NCBI RefSeq assembly: GCF_002844595.1 | Contig: NZ_PJNW01000005.1 | Span: 1 to 64,000, forward strand | Reading direction: 5' to 3' | Length of the DNA stretch: 64,000 nt | Source: Pleomorphomonas diazotrophica | GTDB lineage: Bacteria > Pseudomonadota > Alphaproteobacteria > Rhizobiales > Pleomorphomonadaceae | In this document: piece after piece, positions 36,067 to 45,118 of the stretch | Layout of the letters: the number at the start of each line of letters is the position of its first letter | Numbering within the stretch: position 1 is the stretch's first letter | Notes under the pieces: generated by a model | Databases searched by the model: none | Told to the model about the DNA's origin: nothing | What the model saw: the letters and a program-made list of their open reading frames with translations, nothing else | Program-made: the position numbers and the translations under genes

Positions 36067-36951
36067 ATGTCTTGTGAGCAGCCGCCGAGTCGACTGAAGA
36101 TGCGCCTGTCGAAACCCTTGATCGCAGCGACTCTGGGCGTGCTTTTCTGCCTCTTCGCGCCGGAAGGATTGCCCATCTCGGTTGCCCAGGCGGCGGAGGC
36201 CGATTATCCCCGGCTTGTGCCCGTTGGTACCGGAGCGACTGCTGGCGCGAGCCCGCCGTCGATCCGCTTCGTCACGTCCGACGACTTTCCGCCGTTCAAC
36301 TTCGTCGATGGCTCCGGCCTTATCACCGGCTTCAACGTTGAAGTCGCCAGGGCGATCTGCGCGCGCCTTTCCATTCCCTGTACCGTGCAGGTGCGGCCGT
36401 TTCCGCTGTTGCTCGAGGCGGTGCGCGAGAACAAGGCCGACGCCATCGCCGCCGGCGTCGCCGATACGCCGGCGCTGCGCCAACATCTTTCCTATTCCGT
36501 TCCCTATTTCCGCGAGCCGGCCCGCTTCGTCCGCCGCTGGCCGGCACTGGTGGAACCATCGCCGCGTACACTCGCCGGCAAGTCGGTGGGCGTCGTCACC
36601 GGCAGCCGTTACGCGGATTTCATTCAGGACTTCTTTCCGGCGGCCAAGCCCCAACCGGCCGGCAGCGAGGCGGAGCTGTTCGCGCTCCTCAAGAGCGGCG
36701 AAGTCGATGCCGTCTTCACCGGGGCGGTCGGCGCGTCCTTCTGGCTGGCCGGACCGGTGGCCAAGGGCTGCTGCGCCTTTTCCGGCGGCGCCTATACCGA
36801 ACCGGCCTATTTCGGCGACGGCATGAAGATCGCCGTTGCAGCCGACAATGCGGCGCTCAAGGCCAGCATCGACGGTGCGCTGCGGGCGCTCGATGCCGAT
36901 GGCACCCTCGCCGATCTCGCCTTGCGCTTCTTCCCCGAAAGCCTTTACTGA
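36067..36951 (+). CDS. Solo periplasmic solute-binding protein (SBP_bac_3 family)
   Basis: 294-aa precursor with a long N-terminal signal (about 1-42, ending AQAAEA) and a family 3 amino-acid-type binding fold. Visible parts are FVTSDDFPPFNFVDGSG, the specificity helix GFNVEVARAIC, VGVVTGSRY and the C-terminal LRFFPESLY. No permease or ATPase gene lies nearby, so it either serves a distant transporter or works as a sensor or enzyme. ATG 36067 is chosen; ATG 36100 is a possible alternative. Confidence 0.8.
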   Translation: MSCEQPPSRLKMRLSKPLIAATLGVLFCLFAPEGLPISVAQAAEADYPRLVPVGTGATAGASPPSIRFVTSDDFPPFNFVDGSGLITGFNVEVARAICARLSIPCTVQVRPFPLLLEAVRENKADAIAAGVADTPALRQHLSYSVPYFREPARFVRRWPALVEPSPRTLAGKSVGVVTGSRYADFIQDFFPAAKPQPAGSEAELFALLKSGEVDAVFTGAVGASFWLAGPVAKGCCAFSGGAYTEPAYFGDGMKIAVAADNAALKASIDGALRALDADGTLADLALRFFPESLY

Positions 36952-36979
36952 CGCCAAGCAGCAATCCAACGGGCCCGCC

Positions 36980-37372
36980 ATGTTCACCGCCGTCAGCCAT
37001 GAGATCGTCGTCAGCGTCGAACCGAGCTATCTGCCCGAGGAATCCGATCCCGACGAGCACCGCTACGTCTGGTCCTATCGGGTGGTCATCGCCAATCATG
37101 GTCGGCGCGCCGTGCAACTGATGACGCGCTTCTGGGAGATCACCGACGCCAACGGCATCCGGCGCACGGTGACCGGTCCCGGCGTGGTCGGACAGCAGCC
37201 GATCATCGAGCCGGGCGAGGCTTTCGAGTATACGAGCGGCTGTCCTCTCTCGACGCCCAGCGGCATCATGTCGGGAAGCTACCGCATGGTCGACGATCGC
37301 GGCACCGCGCTCGACGTCGTCATTCCCGCTTTCTCGCTCGACAGCCCGGTGGCGGCGCGCACGTTGAATTAA
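36980..37372 (+). CDS. apaG: ApaG (DUF525) protein
   Basis: 130-aa fibronectin-like beta sandwich. It shows VWSYRVVIANHG, the central WEITDANG and the Gly-rich GPGVVGQQPIIEPGEAFEYTSG stretch that define ApaG. The family is linked to Co2+/Mg2+ efflux phenotypes and, in other proteins, protein-protein contacts; its molecular role is unclear. It follows the solute-binding protein gene after 28 bp on the same strand. Confidence 0.92.
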   Translation: MFTAVSHEIVVSVEPSYLPEESDPDEHRYVWSYRVVIANHGRRAVQLMTRFWEITDANGIRRTVTGPGVVGQQPIIEPGEAFEYTSGCPLSTPSGIMSGSYRMVDDRGTALDVVIPAFSLDSPVAARTLN

Positions 37373-37439
37373 GCCCGCATCGGTTGCTGTCTGCCGCCGG
37401 AAGCCGCCGACGCGGCTTCAAACGATTGCCCGGGCTTAA
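37369..37439. repeat. Nested palindrome between apaG and DUF6460 gene
   Basis: The outer arms TTAAGCCCG (37369-37377) and CGGGCTTAA (37431-37439) enclose an 8-bp stem GAAGCCGC (37400-37407) with GCGGCTTC (37412-37419). The inner part closely resembles the hairpin at 122-147, suggesting a dispersed palindromic repeat. Confidence 0.55.
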
Positions 37440-37518
37440 CGGCGCGAATGGCTGGACAAGCCCTGTTGCCGCGCCTATCTGTCGGCGACCTTCCTCATTG
37501 GAAAGCCGGAGCGTTTCC

Positions 37519-37794
37519 ATGTCCGACCGTTTCGTGCGCCTGTTCGGCGACAGCCCGGCGCGCCTGCTTCTCAGGCTCGTCATTCTCTCCTTGATCGTCG
37601 GCGTCGTGCTGGCGGCGCTCGGCGTCGAACCCTATGACATCGTCACGTCGGCGCTACGTTTCGTCGACCGCATTTGGTCGATGGGCTTCGACGCTGTCGA
37701 CCGTGTCTGGCGCTACTTCCTGCTCGGCGCCGTGGTGGTGATCCCGGTCTGGCTGGTGCTGCGGCTGCTCAACATCGGCCGCAGCCGCTCCTGA
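37519..37794 (+). CDS. DUF6460 family small membrane protein
   Basis: 91 aa with two hydrophobic segments (about 16-37 and 64-84) separated by an amphipathic stretch rich in Val, Asp and Trp (VDRIWSMGFDAVDRVW). The pattern matches small inner-membrane proteins of Rhizobiales assigned to DUF6460; the function is unknown. ATG 37519 has GGAGCG upstream. It lies 15 bp before nudC on the same strand and is probably co-transcribed. Confidence 0.75.
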   Translation: MSDRFVRLFGDSPARLLLRLVILSLIVGVVLAALGVEPYDIVTSALRFVDRIWSMGFDAVDRVWRYFLLGAVVVIPVWLVLRLLNIGRSRS

Positions 37795-37809
37795 CCGACG
37801 GCATCATGC

Positions 37810-38790
37810 ATGCGTCCGGCCTTGAAGCCCGGCGCGCGGAAAGCGAATTTTGAAATGATCCTGCCTCCCGACCCTCCTTCCGGTTTCGACTGGTCGAGCC
37901 ACAACACCTATTCGGTCAGCCTGCTTCACCGCCACTCCGAACAACGCACCGACGAAACGCTGGTGCAGCGTCACCTCGACGATCCGCAGCGCCGCCTGAT
38001 GATGCTGTTCGGGGACCGCGTGCTCGTAAGGTCCGGCCGCGCCGACTTCGAGGGCAATGCCGCCAGCGCGTTGTTTCAGGAGACGGATACCCAGATCTTT
38101 CTCGGCCTGGATCCGGAAGGGCGCCCCTGGTTTGCCGGCGAGTTCAGGAGCGAGCCCGAGCTTGAGCCGGGAGAAGCCCTCGTCGATCTTCGCAGCCTTG
38201 CCCGCGACGCCATCGTCGGCTCCGACAGTTTCGGGCCGCTGGCCCAGGCGCGCGCCACGCTATTCTGGCACCAGCGCCATCGCTTCTGCGGCGTCTGCGG
38301 TGCACCGACGGTGAGCATCGCCGCCGGCTACCAGCGCAACTGCACCGGCTGCGGCACGCAGCATTTCCCGCGCACCGACCCGGTGGTGATCATGCTGATC
38401 CAGGATGGCGAAGACCGGGTGCTGCTCGGCCGCACGCCGCGCTTCGAGGCGGGCATGTATACCTGCCTCGCCGGCTTCATGGAGCCGGGCGAGACGGTGG
38501 AAGATGCCGTCCGCCGTGAGACGAAGGAAGAGTCGGGCATCGACGTCGGCGCCGTGCGCTATCACGCCAGCCAGCCCTGGCCGTTCCCGGCCAACCTGAT
38601 GCTCGGCTGCTATGGCGAGGCGATCTCCACGGACATCGAGGTCGACAAGGCCGAGATGGACGATTGCCGCTGGTTCAGCCGCGATGAGGTCAAGGCAATG
38701 CTGGCGACCACCGAGGTCGGCAAGCTTCACTGCCCGCCGAGGCTCGCGGTGGCCCGCCACCTCATCGAGGTGTGGGCCGACCTCAAGTGA
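37810..38790 (+). CDS. nudC: NAD(+) diphosphatase NudC
   Basis: Hydrolyses NADH/NAD+ to NMN(H) and AMP and can remove NAD caps from RNA. 326 aa: an N-terminal domain, a zinc ribbon (C160, C163, C178, C181), a Nudix box at 222-244 (GFMEPGETVEDAVRRETKEE and on) and the NudC marker SQPWPFP at 254-260. The zinc ribbon and marker separate it from other Nudix enzymes. The start may be ATG 37810 or ATG 37855; neither has a strong ribosome site. Confidence 0.92.
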   Translation: MRPALKPGARKANFEMILPPDPPSGFDWSSHNTYSVSLLHRHSEQRTDETLVQRHLDDPQRRLMMLFGDRVLVRSGRADFEGNAASALFQETDTQIFLGLDPEGRPWFAGEFRSEPELEPGEALVDLRSLARDAIVGSDSFGPLAQARATLFWHQRHRFCGVCGAPTVSIAAGYQRNCTGCGTQHFPRTDPVVIMLIQDGEDRVLLGRTPRFEAGMYTCLAGFMEPGETVEDAVRRETKEESGIDVGAVRYHASQPWPFPANLMLGCYGEAISTDIEVDKAEMDDCRWFSRDEVKAMLATTEVGKLHCPPRLAVARHLIEVWADLK

Positions 38791-38793
38791 CGA

Positions 38794-39678
38794 TCATTCT
38801 CCGGGCCGGAGCCCCAGATGGGCCGCCGGCTCGCGGATCTTGTCGCGGAACGGACTGGCCGGATAGCTGCCGAACACCTTGACCTCGCGGCTGAAGAACT
38901 CCAACTCCTCAAGCGCGAACTTCACCGCCGGATCGTCCGGATGCCCTTCGACGTCGGCGTAGAATTGCGTCGCGAAGAACTGACCTTCGAGCTGGTAGCT
39001 CTCCAGCTTGGTCATGTTGATGCCGTTGGTGGCAAAGCCGCCGAGCGCCTTGTAGAGCGCGGCCGGAATGTTGCGGACGCGGAAGATGAAGGTGGTGACC
39101 GTCGGCGTCCCGTAGGGCGGGGCGGCGCGAGGACGCGGCGACAGGATGATGAAGCGCGTCGTGTTGTGGAGCGTGTCCTCGCAATCGGCCTTCAGCACGT
39201 CGAGACCGTAAATGTCGGCGGCCAACGACGAGGCGATGGCGGCGCGCGTGGGATCGCCCCCCTCGGCGATCTCGCGGGCCGAACCGGCGGTGTCGGCACC
39301 GACGATCGGGGTAATGCCCAGGGAGCGCAGCGTCTGCCGGCATTGGCCGAGCGCCTGCACGTGGCTCTGCGCCGTGCGAATGCTCTCGAGCCGTGCACCG
39401 CGAACGCCGAGAAGCTGATGATGCACCGGCAGGAAGTGCTCGCCGATGATATGCACGTCGGCCTGCGGCAGGATGTGGTGGATGTCGGCGACGCGGCCGG
39501 CGGTCGAGTTCTCGATCGGAATCATGCCGAGATGCCCGGCGCCGGAAGCGAGCGCTGCAAAGCAGTCCTCGAAGGTGGGGCAGGCGATGGCCTCGCAATC
39601 GGGATAGACCTCGAGGGCGGCGAGATGGGAATTGGCGCCCGGCTCGCCCTGGAACACGACCTTAAGCTTCTCCGACAT
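38794..39678 (-). CDS. pheA: Prephenate dehydratase
   Basis: Converts prephenate to phenylpyruvate for phenylalanine. 294 aa: a periplasmic-binding-like catalytic domain with IPIENSTAGRV and the catalytic TRF (NTTRFIIL), then a C-terminal ACT domain (NGINMTKLESYQ) for feedback by phenylalanine. No chorismate mutase domain is fused. ATG 39678 has GGAAGAG upstream; the long upstream extension to 39906 is Arg/Ser-rich shadow and is rejected. It is 112 bp downstream of kdsB on the same strand. Confidence 0.93.
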   Translation of the reverse strand: MSEKLKVVFQGEPGANSHLAALEVYPDCEAIACPTFEDCFAALASGAGHLGMIPIENSTAGRVADIHHILPQADVHIIGEHFLPVHHQLLGVRGARLESIRTAQSHVQALGQCRQTLRSLGITPIVGADTAGSAREIAEGGDPTRAAIASSLAADIYGLDVLKADCEDTLHNTTRFIILSPRPRAAPPYGTPTVTTFIFRVRNIPAALYKALGGFATNGINMTKLESYQLEGQFFATQFYADVEGHPDDPAVKFALEELEFFSREVKVFGSYPASPFRDKIREPAAHLGLRPGE

Positions 39679-39790
39679 CGTTCTCTTCCGCTTTTTCAAA
39701 AGGCGAAAAGCGGCATAGCAGTCGCGCCGGAGCAATTCCAGCAAAAGCGGACACCGGGTTTGCGACAGAAAAGATAACGCCCCGGGGCCG

Positions 39791-40546
39791 TCAGCCCTTG
39801 AGCGACGCGCCGATGACCGCCCTGGCGCGGTCGAGATCGTGCTGCGTGTCGACGCCGAGCGGCACGTCGTCGACGATGGCCGCGTCGATGCGCATGCCCG
39901 CTTCAAGCAGGCGGAGCTGCTCGAGCTTCTCGCGCCTCTCGAGCGTCGATGGCGGCAGCGTCACGAAGCGGGCGAGCGCCGAGCGGCGATAGGCGTAGAG
40001 CCCGATGTGATGGTAGAGCGGGCCGTCGCCATGGGGCGCGGTGGCGCGGGTGAAATAGAGCGCCCGAAGCCGGCGCTCGGCCACCGGCGAGCCGACCACC
40101 TTGACGACGTTGGGGTCGATCTTCTCCTCGTCGCGGGTGATTTCGGCGGTCAGCGTGGCCACGTCGACAGCTGGATCGAGAAGCGGATCGAAGCAGGCGC
40201 GGACCGCTGACGGCGCGATGGTCGGCAGATCGCCCTGCACGTTGACGATCACCTCGACCCGTCCCTCGGGATCGGCCTTGGACAGCGCCTCGAAGATGCG
40301 GTCCGATCCGCTCGGGTGATCGGGGCGGGTCAGCACCGCGCGGCCGCCGGCCGCCTCGATCGCCGCCATGATCGAAGGGTGATCGCAGGCGACGACCACC
40401 TCGCCAATGCCGGCTTCCACGGCCCGCCGCCAGACGTGGACGATCATTGCCTCACCGTGGATGTCGGCGAGCGGCTTGTTGGGCAAGCGCGTCGACCCGA
40501 GGCGCGAGGGGATGATCACCAGGGCGTTCGGCTTCATTTCGGACAC
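39791..40546 (-). CDS. kdsB: 3-deoxy-manno-octulosonate cytidylyltransferase
   Basis: Activates Kdo as CMP-Kdo for lipopolysaccharide core synthesis. 251 aa, nucleotidyltransferase fold: the N-terminal [16 protein letters not shown] motif, [16 protein letters not shown] with the metal Asp, and the C-terminal [13 protein letters not shown] chose GTG 40546 because GGGAGGG lies 7 nt upstream; ATG 40537 and ATG 40582 are alternatives. It is divergent from the cytochrome gene. Confidence 0.93.
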   Translation of the reverse strand: MSEMKPNALVIIPSRLGSTRLPNKPLADIHGEAMIVHVWRRAVEAGIGEVVVACDHPSIMAAIEAAGGRAVLTRPDHPSGSDRIFEALSKADPEGRVEVIVNVQGDLPTIAPSAVRACFDPLLDPAVDVATLTAEITRDEEKIDPNVVKVVGSPVAERRLRALYFTRATAPHGDGPLYHHIGLYAYRRSALARFVTLPPSTLERREKLEQLRLLEAGMRIDAAIVDDVPLGVDTQHDLDRARAVIGASLKG

Positions 40547-40639
40547 GTGGATACCCTCCCCCAAAAGACGGCAAATCGACATCGGTCGGCCCGCTTGTCA
40601 GAGGCCGCTTTATACGGCCTGACACGACCTGAGGATAGT

Positions 40640-40668
40640 TTGCAGCAGGGCGCAAAATCCCGTATATG
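40640..40668 (+). promoter_or_regulatory. Predicted promoter of the cytochrome c gene
   Basis: TTGCAG (40640-40645), 17-nt spacer and TATATG (40663-40668), about 100 nt upstream of the cytochrome c start in the kdsB/cycM divergent region. Confidence 0.5.
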
Positions 40669-40774
40669 CTGCCGGGTGTGACCCAAAAGCCTCTGGCGCG
40701 GTCCATTCCGAAATTGCCAAATGTCACGCGCGCCGGGGCGGGCGCCGCGCGACCCCAAGGAGCCGGTGTCCCTG

Positions 40775-41446
40775 ATGTCGCTGCAACCCAACAAGATTCT
40801 CGGCGCCGTGCTGGCGGTCGCCGTCGTCGCCTTTGCCATCGATTTCGTTTCCGATCAGATTTTCGCCAAGCAGGATCTCAAGACGCCCGGCTATGTCGTG
40901 GACATGAACGCCGCTCCGGCCGTCGCCGCCGCCGAGGCGCCCGCCCCCGCCGCGGTCGAGCCTGATCCCAACGCGTCGGCCCCTGCCGGGGCCCAGCAGG
41001 CAGCGACGGCCGCCGACGCGGGCGCCGCTCCCGAAACGCAGCAGGTCGCTGCGGCCGCACCGGCAGCGGCTGCCGCATCGGACGTGGCGCCGATCGCCGA
41101 TCGCCTCAAGACGGCCGACGTCGCTGCCGGCGAGAAGGCCAGCAAGGTCTGCACCGCCTGTCATTCGTTCGCCGATTCGGGCGCCAACAAGGTTGGCCCG
41201 GGCCTTTGGGAAGTGGTGAACCGCAAGCCGGGTACCCATGAAGGCTTCAAGTATTCGCCTGCCATGATGACCTTCGGCGAAACCCACACCTGGGATTACG
41301 CCACGCTTGACGTCTATCTCACCAATCCCAAGGCCGAGGTGCCCGGCAACAAGATGGCCTTCGCCGGCGTCAAGAAGCCGGAGGACCGCGCCAATCTCAT
41401 CGCCTATCTCCGGTCGCTGTCGGCCAATCCGGCCCCGTTGCCGTGA
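40775..41446 (+). CDS. Membrane-anchored cytochrome c (CycM-like)
   Basis: 223 aa: an uncleaved N-terminal anchor (about 8-26), an Ala/Pro-rich periplasmic linker (about 45-105) and a class I cytochrome c domain. Heme attachment is CTACH at 126-130 and the likely axial ligand M194 in GNKMAF. The layout matches CycM of Bradyrhizobium, which carries electrons to a terminal oxidase. AAGGAG at 40757 could serve either ATG 40775 or GTG 40766. Confidence 0.88.
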   Translation: MSLQPNKILGAVLAVAVVAFAIDFVSDQIFAKQDLKTPGYVVDMNAAPAVAAAEAPAPAAVEPDPNASAPAGAQQAATAADAGAAPETQQVAAAAPAAAAASDVAPIADRLKTADVAAGEKASKVCTACHSFADSGANKVGPGLWEVVNRKPGTHEGFKYSPAMMTFGETHTWDYATLDVYLTNPKAEVPGNKMAFAGVKKPEDRANLIAYLRSLSANPAPLP

Positions 41447-41473
41447 GGCGGCGTCCAAGGAAACCGGAAAGCG

Positions 41474-41499
41474 CGGGCGGCCGTCAGGCCGCCCGTTGT
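41474..41499. terminator. Terminator between the cytochrome c gene and eamA
   Basis: A 9-bp perfect stem (41474-41482 with 41487-41495) and GTCA loop are followed by TTGTCTTTT on the plus strand. The hairpin contains the stop codon region of the convergent eamA-type gene. Confidence 0.7.
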
Positions 41500-42362
41500 C
41501 TTTTGGCGAAGGCCGGTAGCGGCAGGGCGATGGTGGCGAGACCGAGAAGGATCAGGCCCATGCCGGCGACGCGCAGCGGCGAGAAGGTCTCGCCCAGCAC
41601 CAGCCAGGACGACAGCGTGCCGAACAGCGGCACCAGGAGCGAGAAGGGCGCCACCGTCGAGGCCGGGTGGTTCTTGAGCAGGAAGCCCCAGAGGCCGAAG
41701 CCGACCAGCGTGGCGAGCAGGGCGAGATAGAGCACCGAACCGGCGCCGACGAGGCCCATACCGGTGACGCCCGTAACAATGGCCGGCCAGCCCTCGATGG
41801 CCAGCGACAGCGCGAACAGCGGGATCGGCGGCACCAGACTCAGCCAGACCATCATGGCGAACATGTCGACCTTGCCGGCACCGCGCATCAGAACGTTGCC
41901 GAGCGCCCAGCTTGCGGCCGAAGCGATGGTGAGGCCGAGGCCGATCATCGTGAAGTCGCCACCCACCGTCGAGGCGATGGTGAGAAGGCCGAGCGCGGCG
42001 ACGCCGGCGCCGGCAAGCTGGCGCGGCCTTGGCCGCTCGCCGAGGGCCAGCGCGGCGAACAGGATGGTCAGAAAGGCCTGGCTTTGCAGCGTCACCGAGG
42101 CGAGGCCGGGTGGCATTCCGAGCTTCATCGCCGGGAAGAGAAAGGCGAACTGGCCGACGAACAACGTCATGCCCACGGCGATCATCCGCCCCGGCGGCAC
42201 ATTCGGCCGGGCGAGGAAGACGACCGGCAAGGCGGCAACGACAAAGCGCAGCGCGGCGAGCAGCAGCGGTGGCACCGAGCCGAGCCCGAGGCGGATGACG
42301 ACGAAGTTGAAGCCCCAGATCGCCGTGACGAGGACGGCGAGGGCGATGTGGCGCATGGGCAT
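41484..42362 (-). CDS. EamA (DMT superfamily) exporter
   Basis: 292-aa inner-membrane protein with about ten hydrophobic segments forming two EamA repeats. The first opens AVLVTAIWGFNFVVIRLGL and the second ends FSLLVPLFGTLSSWLVLGE, as in O-acetylserine/cysteine exporter relatives. The substrate is unknown. ATG 42362 is preferred (MPMRHIALA); ATG 42386 and 42356 are possible. It lies 68 bp downstream of betI on the same strand and may share its transcript. Confidence 0.85.
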   Translation of the reverse strand: MPMRHIALAVLVTAIWGFNFVVIRLGLGSVPPLLLAALRFVVAALPVVFLARPNVPPGRMIAVGMTLFVGQFAFLFPAMKLGMPPGLASVTLQSQAFLTILFAALALGERPRPRQLAGAGVAALGLLTIASTVGGDFTMIGLGLTIASAASWALGNVLMRGAGKVDMFAMMVWLSLVPPIPLFALSLAIEGWPAIVTGVTGMGLVGAGSVLYLALLATLVGFGLWGFLLKNHPASTVAPFSLLVPLFGTLSSWLVLGETFSPLRVAGMGLILLGLATIALPLPAFAKRQRAA

Positions 42363-42430
42363 GGGCGAACGGCTCCGGCAGGACAACCAAGCCTAGCGGC
42401 GTGGAGACCATGACGCAAAGGGGGAAATCA

Positions 42431-43015
42431 TCACGTCCGCGCGACGGCAAGGCGGCCGTCGACGTAGTCGCGCAGGATGCCGAGCGCTTCGCCGGGAGAC
42501 CGATGCAGCGTCGGCAAGGCGGCGTGCAGCCAGAGACCGTCGATCATCGCCGCGATGCCCCTGGCAAGGGCGGGCGCACCGTCGCCCACAAGCGGTCGCA
42601 GATCGTGCCGAAGGTTGGCTTCAAGCCGCTTCAGGTAGATGGCGAGCAAACGCGCCGCAGCCGTGTCGTGGATCGACTGCATGTAGAAGGCGAGCCAGGC
42701 GGAGATGACCGCCGGCGAGAACTGCTCGGGGGCAAAACACGCCTCCAGAATGGCGTCGACGCGTCCGCGCGGATCTCCGGCCTCGGCGAGGCGGCGCCGG
42801 GCGGCGAGCGCGAACTCGCCGAGGAGATGCCGCATGGTCGCCGACAGCAACTCGTCCTTCGAGCCGAAATAATGGTGGGCCAGCGCCGGCGACACGCCGG
42901 CCCTTTTGGCGATGTCGCCCATGGTGACGCCGTTCAGCCCGCGCTCGTGAATGGCCTGGACGGCCGCGACGACCAGTTCATGCCGGCGGATCGGCTGCAT
43001 GCCGCGTTTCGGCAT
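42431..43015 (-). CDS. betI: Transcriptional repressor BetI
   Basis: 194-aa TetR-family regulator. The N-terminal helix-turn-helix (TMGDIAKRAGVSPALAHHYF) and the BetI-type body (AWLAFYMQSIH, and IDGLWLHAAL near the C-terminus) fit a choline-responsive repressor. It is divergent from choXWV across 292 bp holding a TTGA-type palindrome. Betaine-synthesis genes, its usual targets, are absent from the window. ATG 43015 has GAGGGAG upstream; the frame extending to 43435 is rejected. Confidence 0.88.
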   Translation of the reverse strand: MPKRGMQPIRRHELVVAAVQAIHERGLNGVTMGDIAKRAGVSPALAHHYFGSKDELLSATMRHLLGEFALAARRRLAEAGDPRGRVDAILEACFAPEQFSPAVISAWLAFYMQSIHDTAAARLLAIYLKRLEANLRHDLRPLVGDGAPALARGIAAMIDGLWLHAALPTLHRSPGEALGILRDYVDGRLAVART

Positions 43016-43052
43016 CCCACTCTCCCTCACTGTCGGCCACAGCATATTTTTA

Positions 43053-43066
43053 ATTGACTGCTCAAT
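43053..43066. promoter_or_regulatory. Candidate BetI operator
   Basis: The inverted repeat ATTGA-CTGC-TCAAT sits in an AT-rich patch 38 nt upstream of betI and resembles remembered BetI sites (paired TTGA/TCAA). It could control both betI and choXWV. Confidence 0.6.
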
Positions 43067-43307
43067 CAATAAAAATCCAACAACGTTGATCTGGACCGAT
43101 TTCAGACCAAAACAGCGCGGAGCCAGCCAGAAATACGCTTCGGAGCGCGGATTCCGGCGGAAACCACAAAGTAGTCCACGGACATTTTCCAAAAAACCAT
43201 TGGCAAGCGCAGGAAAATGCGTATTCATTTCGCACCATATGGTCATAAAACTTTCATGGCCCCATAGAGACGCCGTCTCCGGAGGGGGCCTAGGAGCGAT
43301 ACCGCCG

Positions 43308-44243
43308 ATGAAGTCCGCCTTTGCCGCCCTGCCGATCGCCCTTGCCCTTGCAGGCCCCACGCTCGCCGCCGAGGGCGACGCCTGCACAACGGTGCGCTTC
43401 GCCGACGTCGGCTGGACCGACATCGCCGCGACCACCGGTGCCGCCTCGGTGGTGCTGGAGGGGCTGGGCTATCAGCCGGAGGTGCAGCTTCTGGCCTTAC
43501 CGGTCACCTTCGCCTCTCTCGCCAACGGCGATATCGACGTCTTCCTCGGCAACTGGATGCCGACCATGGAGGCCGACCTCAAGCCCTATCTCGACAAGGG
43601 GACGATCGAGGTGACGGGGGTCAACCTCGAAGGCGCCAAATACACGCTGGCGGTGCCGAAATACACCTTCGACGCCGGCCTCAAGACCTTCGGCGACATC
43701 GCCAAGTTCAAGGCCGAGCTCGGCGGCAAGCTCTACGGCATCGAGCCGGGCAACGACGGCAACCGCCTGATCCTCGGCATGATCGAAGGCAACACGTTCG
43801 GCCTCAACGGCTTCGAGCTGGTGGAAAGCTCCGAGCAGGGCATGCTGGCCGAAGTGAGCCGGGCAGTGAAGGACAACAAGCCGATCGTCTTCCTCGGCTG
43901 GGAGCCGCATCCGATGAACGCCCGCTTCGAGATGGCCTATCTCGAAGGCGGCGACGACGTGTTCGGACCCAATCTGGGCGGCGCCACCATCTACACCAAC
44001 ACGCGCAAGGGCTTCTCGACCGACTGTCCCAACCTCGGGCGCTTCCTCGGCAACCTGAAATTCTCGCTGGCGCTCGAGAACGAAATCATGGGCGACATCC
44101 TCGACAACGGGGTCGAGGCGAAGGAGGCCGCCAAGACCTGGCTGAAAGCGCATCCCGACATGCTGGGTCCCTGGCTCGACGGCGTGACGACGCGCGACGG
44201 CAAGGACGGCCTTGCCGCGGTGAAGGCGTCGCTAGGACTCTGA
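43308..44243 (+). CDS. choX: Choline ABC transporter substrate-binding protein ChoX
   Basis: 311-aa periplasmic receptor with a signal peptide (about 1-21, ending TLAA) and an OpuAC fold. Family segments FADVGWTDIAATTGA, FLGNWMPTME and GWEPHPMNARFEM supply the Trp and Tyr box that holds the quaternary ammonium group. First gene of choXWV, opposite betI, so choline uptake is the likely role. ATG 43308 is chosen; the GGAG upstream is distant (12 nt). Confidence 0.92.
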   Translation: MKSAFAALPIALALAGPTLAAEGDACTTVRFADVGWTDIAATTGAASVVLEGLGYQPEVQLLALPVTFASLANGDIDVFLGNWMPTMEADLKPYLDKGTIEVTGVNLEGAKYTLAVPKYTFDAGLKTFGDIAKFKAELGGKLYGIEPGNDGNRLILGMIEGNTFGLNGFELVESSEQGMLAEVSRAVKDNKPIVFLGWEPHPMNARFEMAYLEGGDDVFGPNLGGATIYTNTRKGFSTDCPNLGRFLGNLKFSLALENEIMGDILDNGVEAKEAAKTWLKAHPDMLGPWLDGVTTRDGKDGLAAVKASLGL

Positions 44244-44276
44244 TGATGACGCGGCGAATGGGAGGCTGAGGCGAAG

Positions 44277-45107
44277 ATGGATTTCCTCACGGCCTACAAG
44301 ATCCCGGTCGGCCCCTGGGCCAAGACGCTGGTCGACTGGCTGACGGCCAACGGCGGCGGAGCGTTCGACGCCATCGCCGCCGTGCTGGGCGGCGCCGTCG
44401 GCTGGATCGTGCTGGCGCTGCAAGCGCCGCCGCCTCCGGTCACCGTGGCGCTGATCGCCACCTTGGCCTTCGTGCTGAAGCGCTCGATCCCGCTCGCCCT
44501 GTTCGTTGCCGCCGCCCTACTCTTCATCGTCAACCAGGGCTTCTGGAAGGAAACCACCCAGACGCTGGCGCTCGTCGTCGCCTCTTCGGCGGTCTGCATG
44601 GGCCTCGGCGTGCCGATCGGCATCCTGGCGGCCCGCCGTCCCTGGGCGATGGCGGCGCTGCGTCCGGTGCTCGACCTGATGCAGACGATCCCCACCTTCG
44701 TCTACCTCATTCCGGCGCTGGTGCTGTTCGGCCTGGGCATGGTGCCAGGCCTGATCGCCACGGTGATCTTCGCCCTGCCCGCCTCGATCCGCCTCACCGC
44801 CCTCGGCGTCTCCTCGACGCCTAAGCCGCTGATCGAGGCCGCCGACAGCTTCGGCGCCACGCCGTTGCAGCGCCTCGTCAAGGTGGAGCTGCCCTATGCG
44901 ATGCCGCAGATCCTCGCCGGCCTCACCCAGACCATCATGCTGTCGCTGTCCATGGTGGTGATCGCGGCCATGGTCGGTGCCAACGGTCTCGGCGTGCCGG
45001 TGGTCAGGGCGCTCAACACCGTCAACATCGGCATGGGCTTTACCGCCGGTCTCGCCATCGTGCTGATTGCCATCATGCTCGACCGCATGTGCCGGATTCG
45101 CGGCTGA
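44277..45107 (+). CDS. choW: Choline ABC transporter permease ChoW
   Basis: 276-aa inner-membrane permease of the ProW/OpuAB type with about seven hydrophobic segments. The ATPase-contact EAA loop is EAADSFGATPLQRLVKVELP near 190-210, and MQTIPTFVYLIPALVLFG is typical of glycine betaine/choline permeases. It follows choX by 33 bp. Confidence 0.92.
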   Translation: MDFLTAYKIPVGPWAKTLVDWLTANGGGAFDAIAAVLGGAVGWIVLALQAPPPPVTVALIATLAFVLKRSIPLALFVAAALLFIVNQGFWKETTQTLALVVASSAVCMGLGVPIGILAARRPWAMAALRPVLDLMQTIPTFVYLIPALVLFGLGMVPGLIATVIFALPASIRLTALGVSSTPKPLIEAADSFGATPLQRLVKVELPYAMPQILAGLTQTIMLSLSMVVIAAMVGANGLGVPVVRALNTVNIGMGFTAGLAIVLIAIMLDRMCRIRG

Positions 45108-45118
45108 GGAGTTGTTTC

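Noticed and set aside
38794-39906. Longer pheA starting inside kdsB
   Set aside because: The extra residues are Ser/Arg/Thr shadow sequence of kdsB; ATG 39678 has a good ribosome site.
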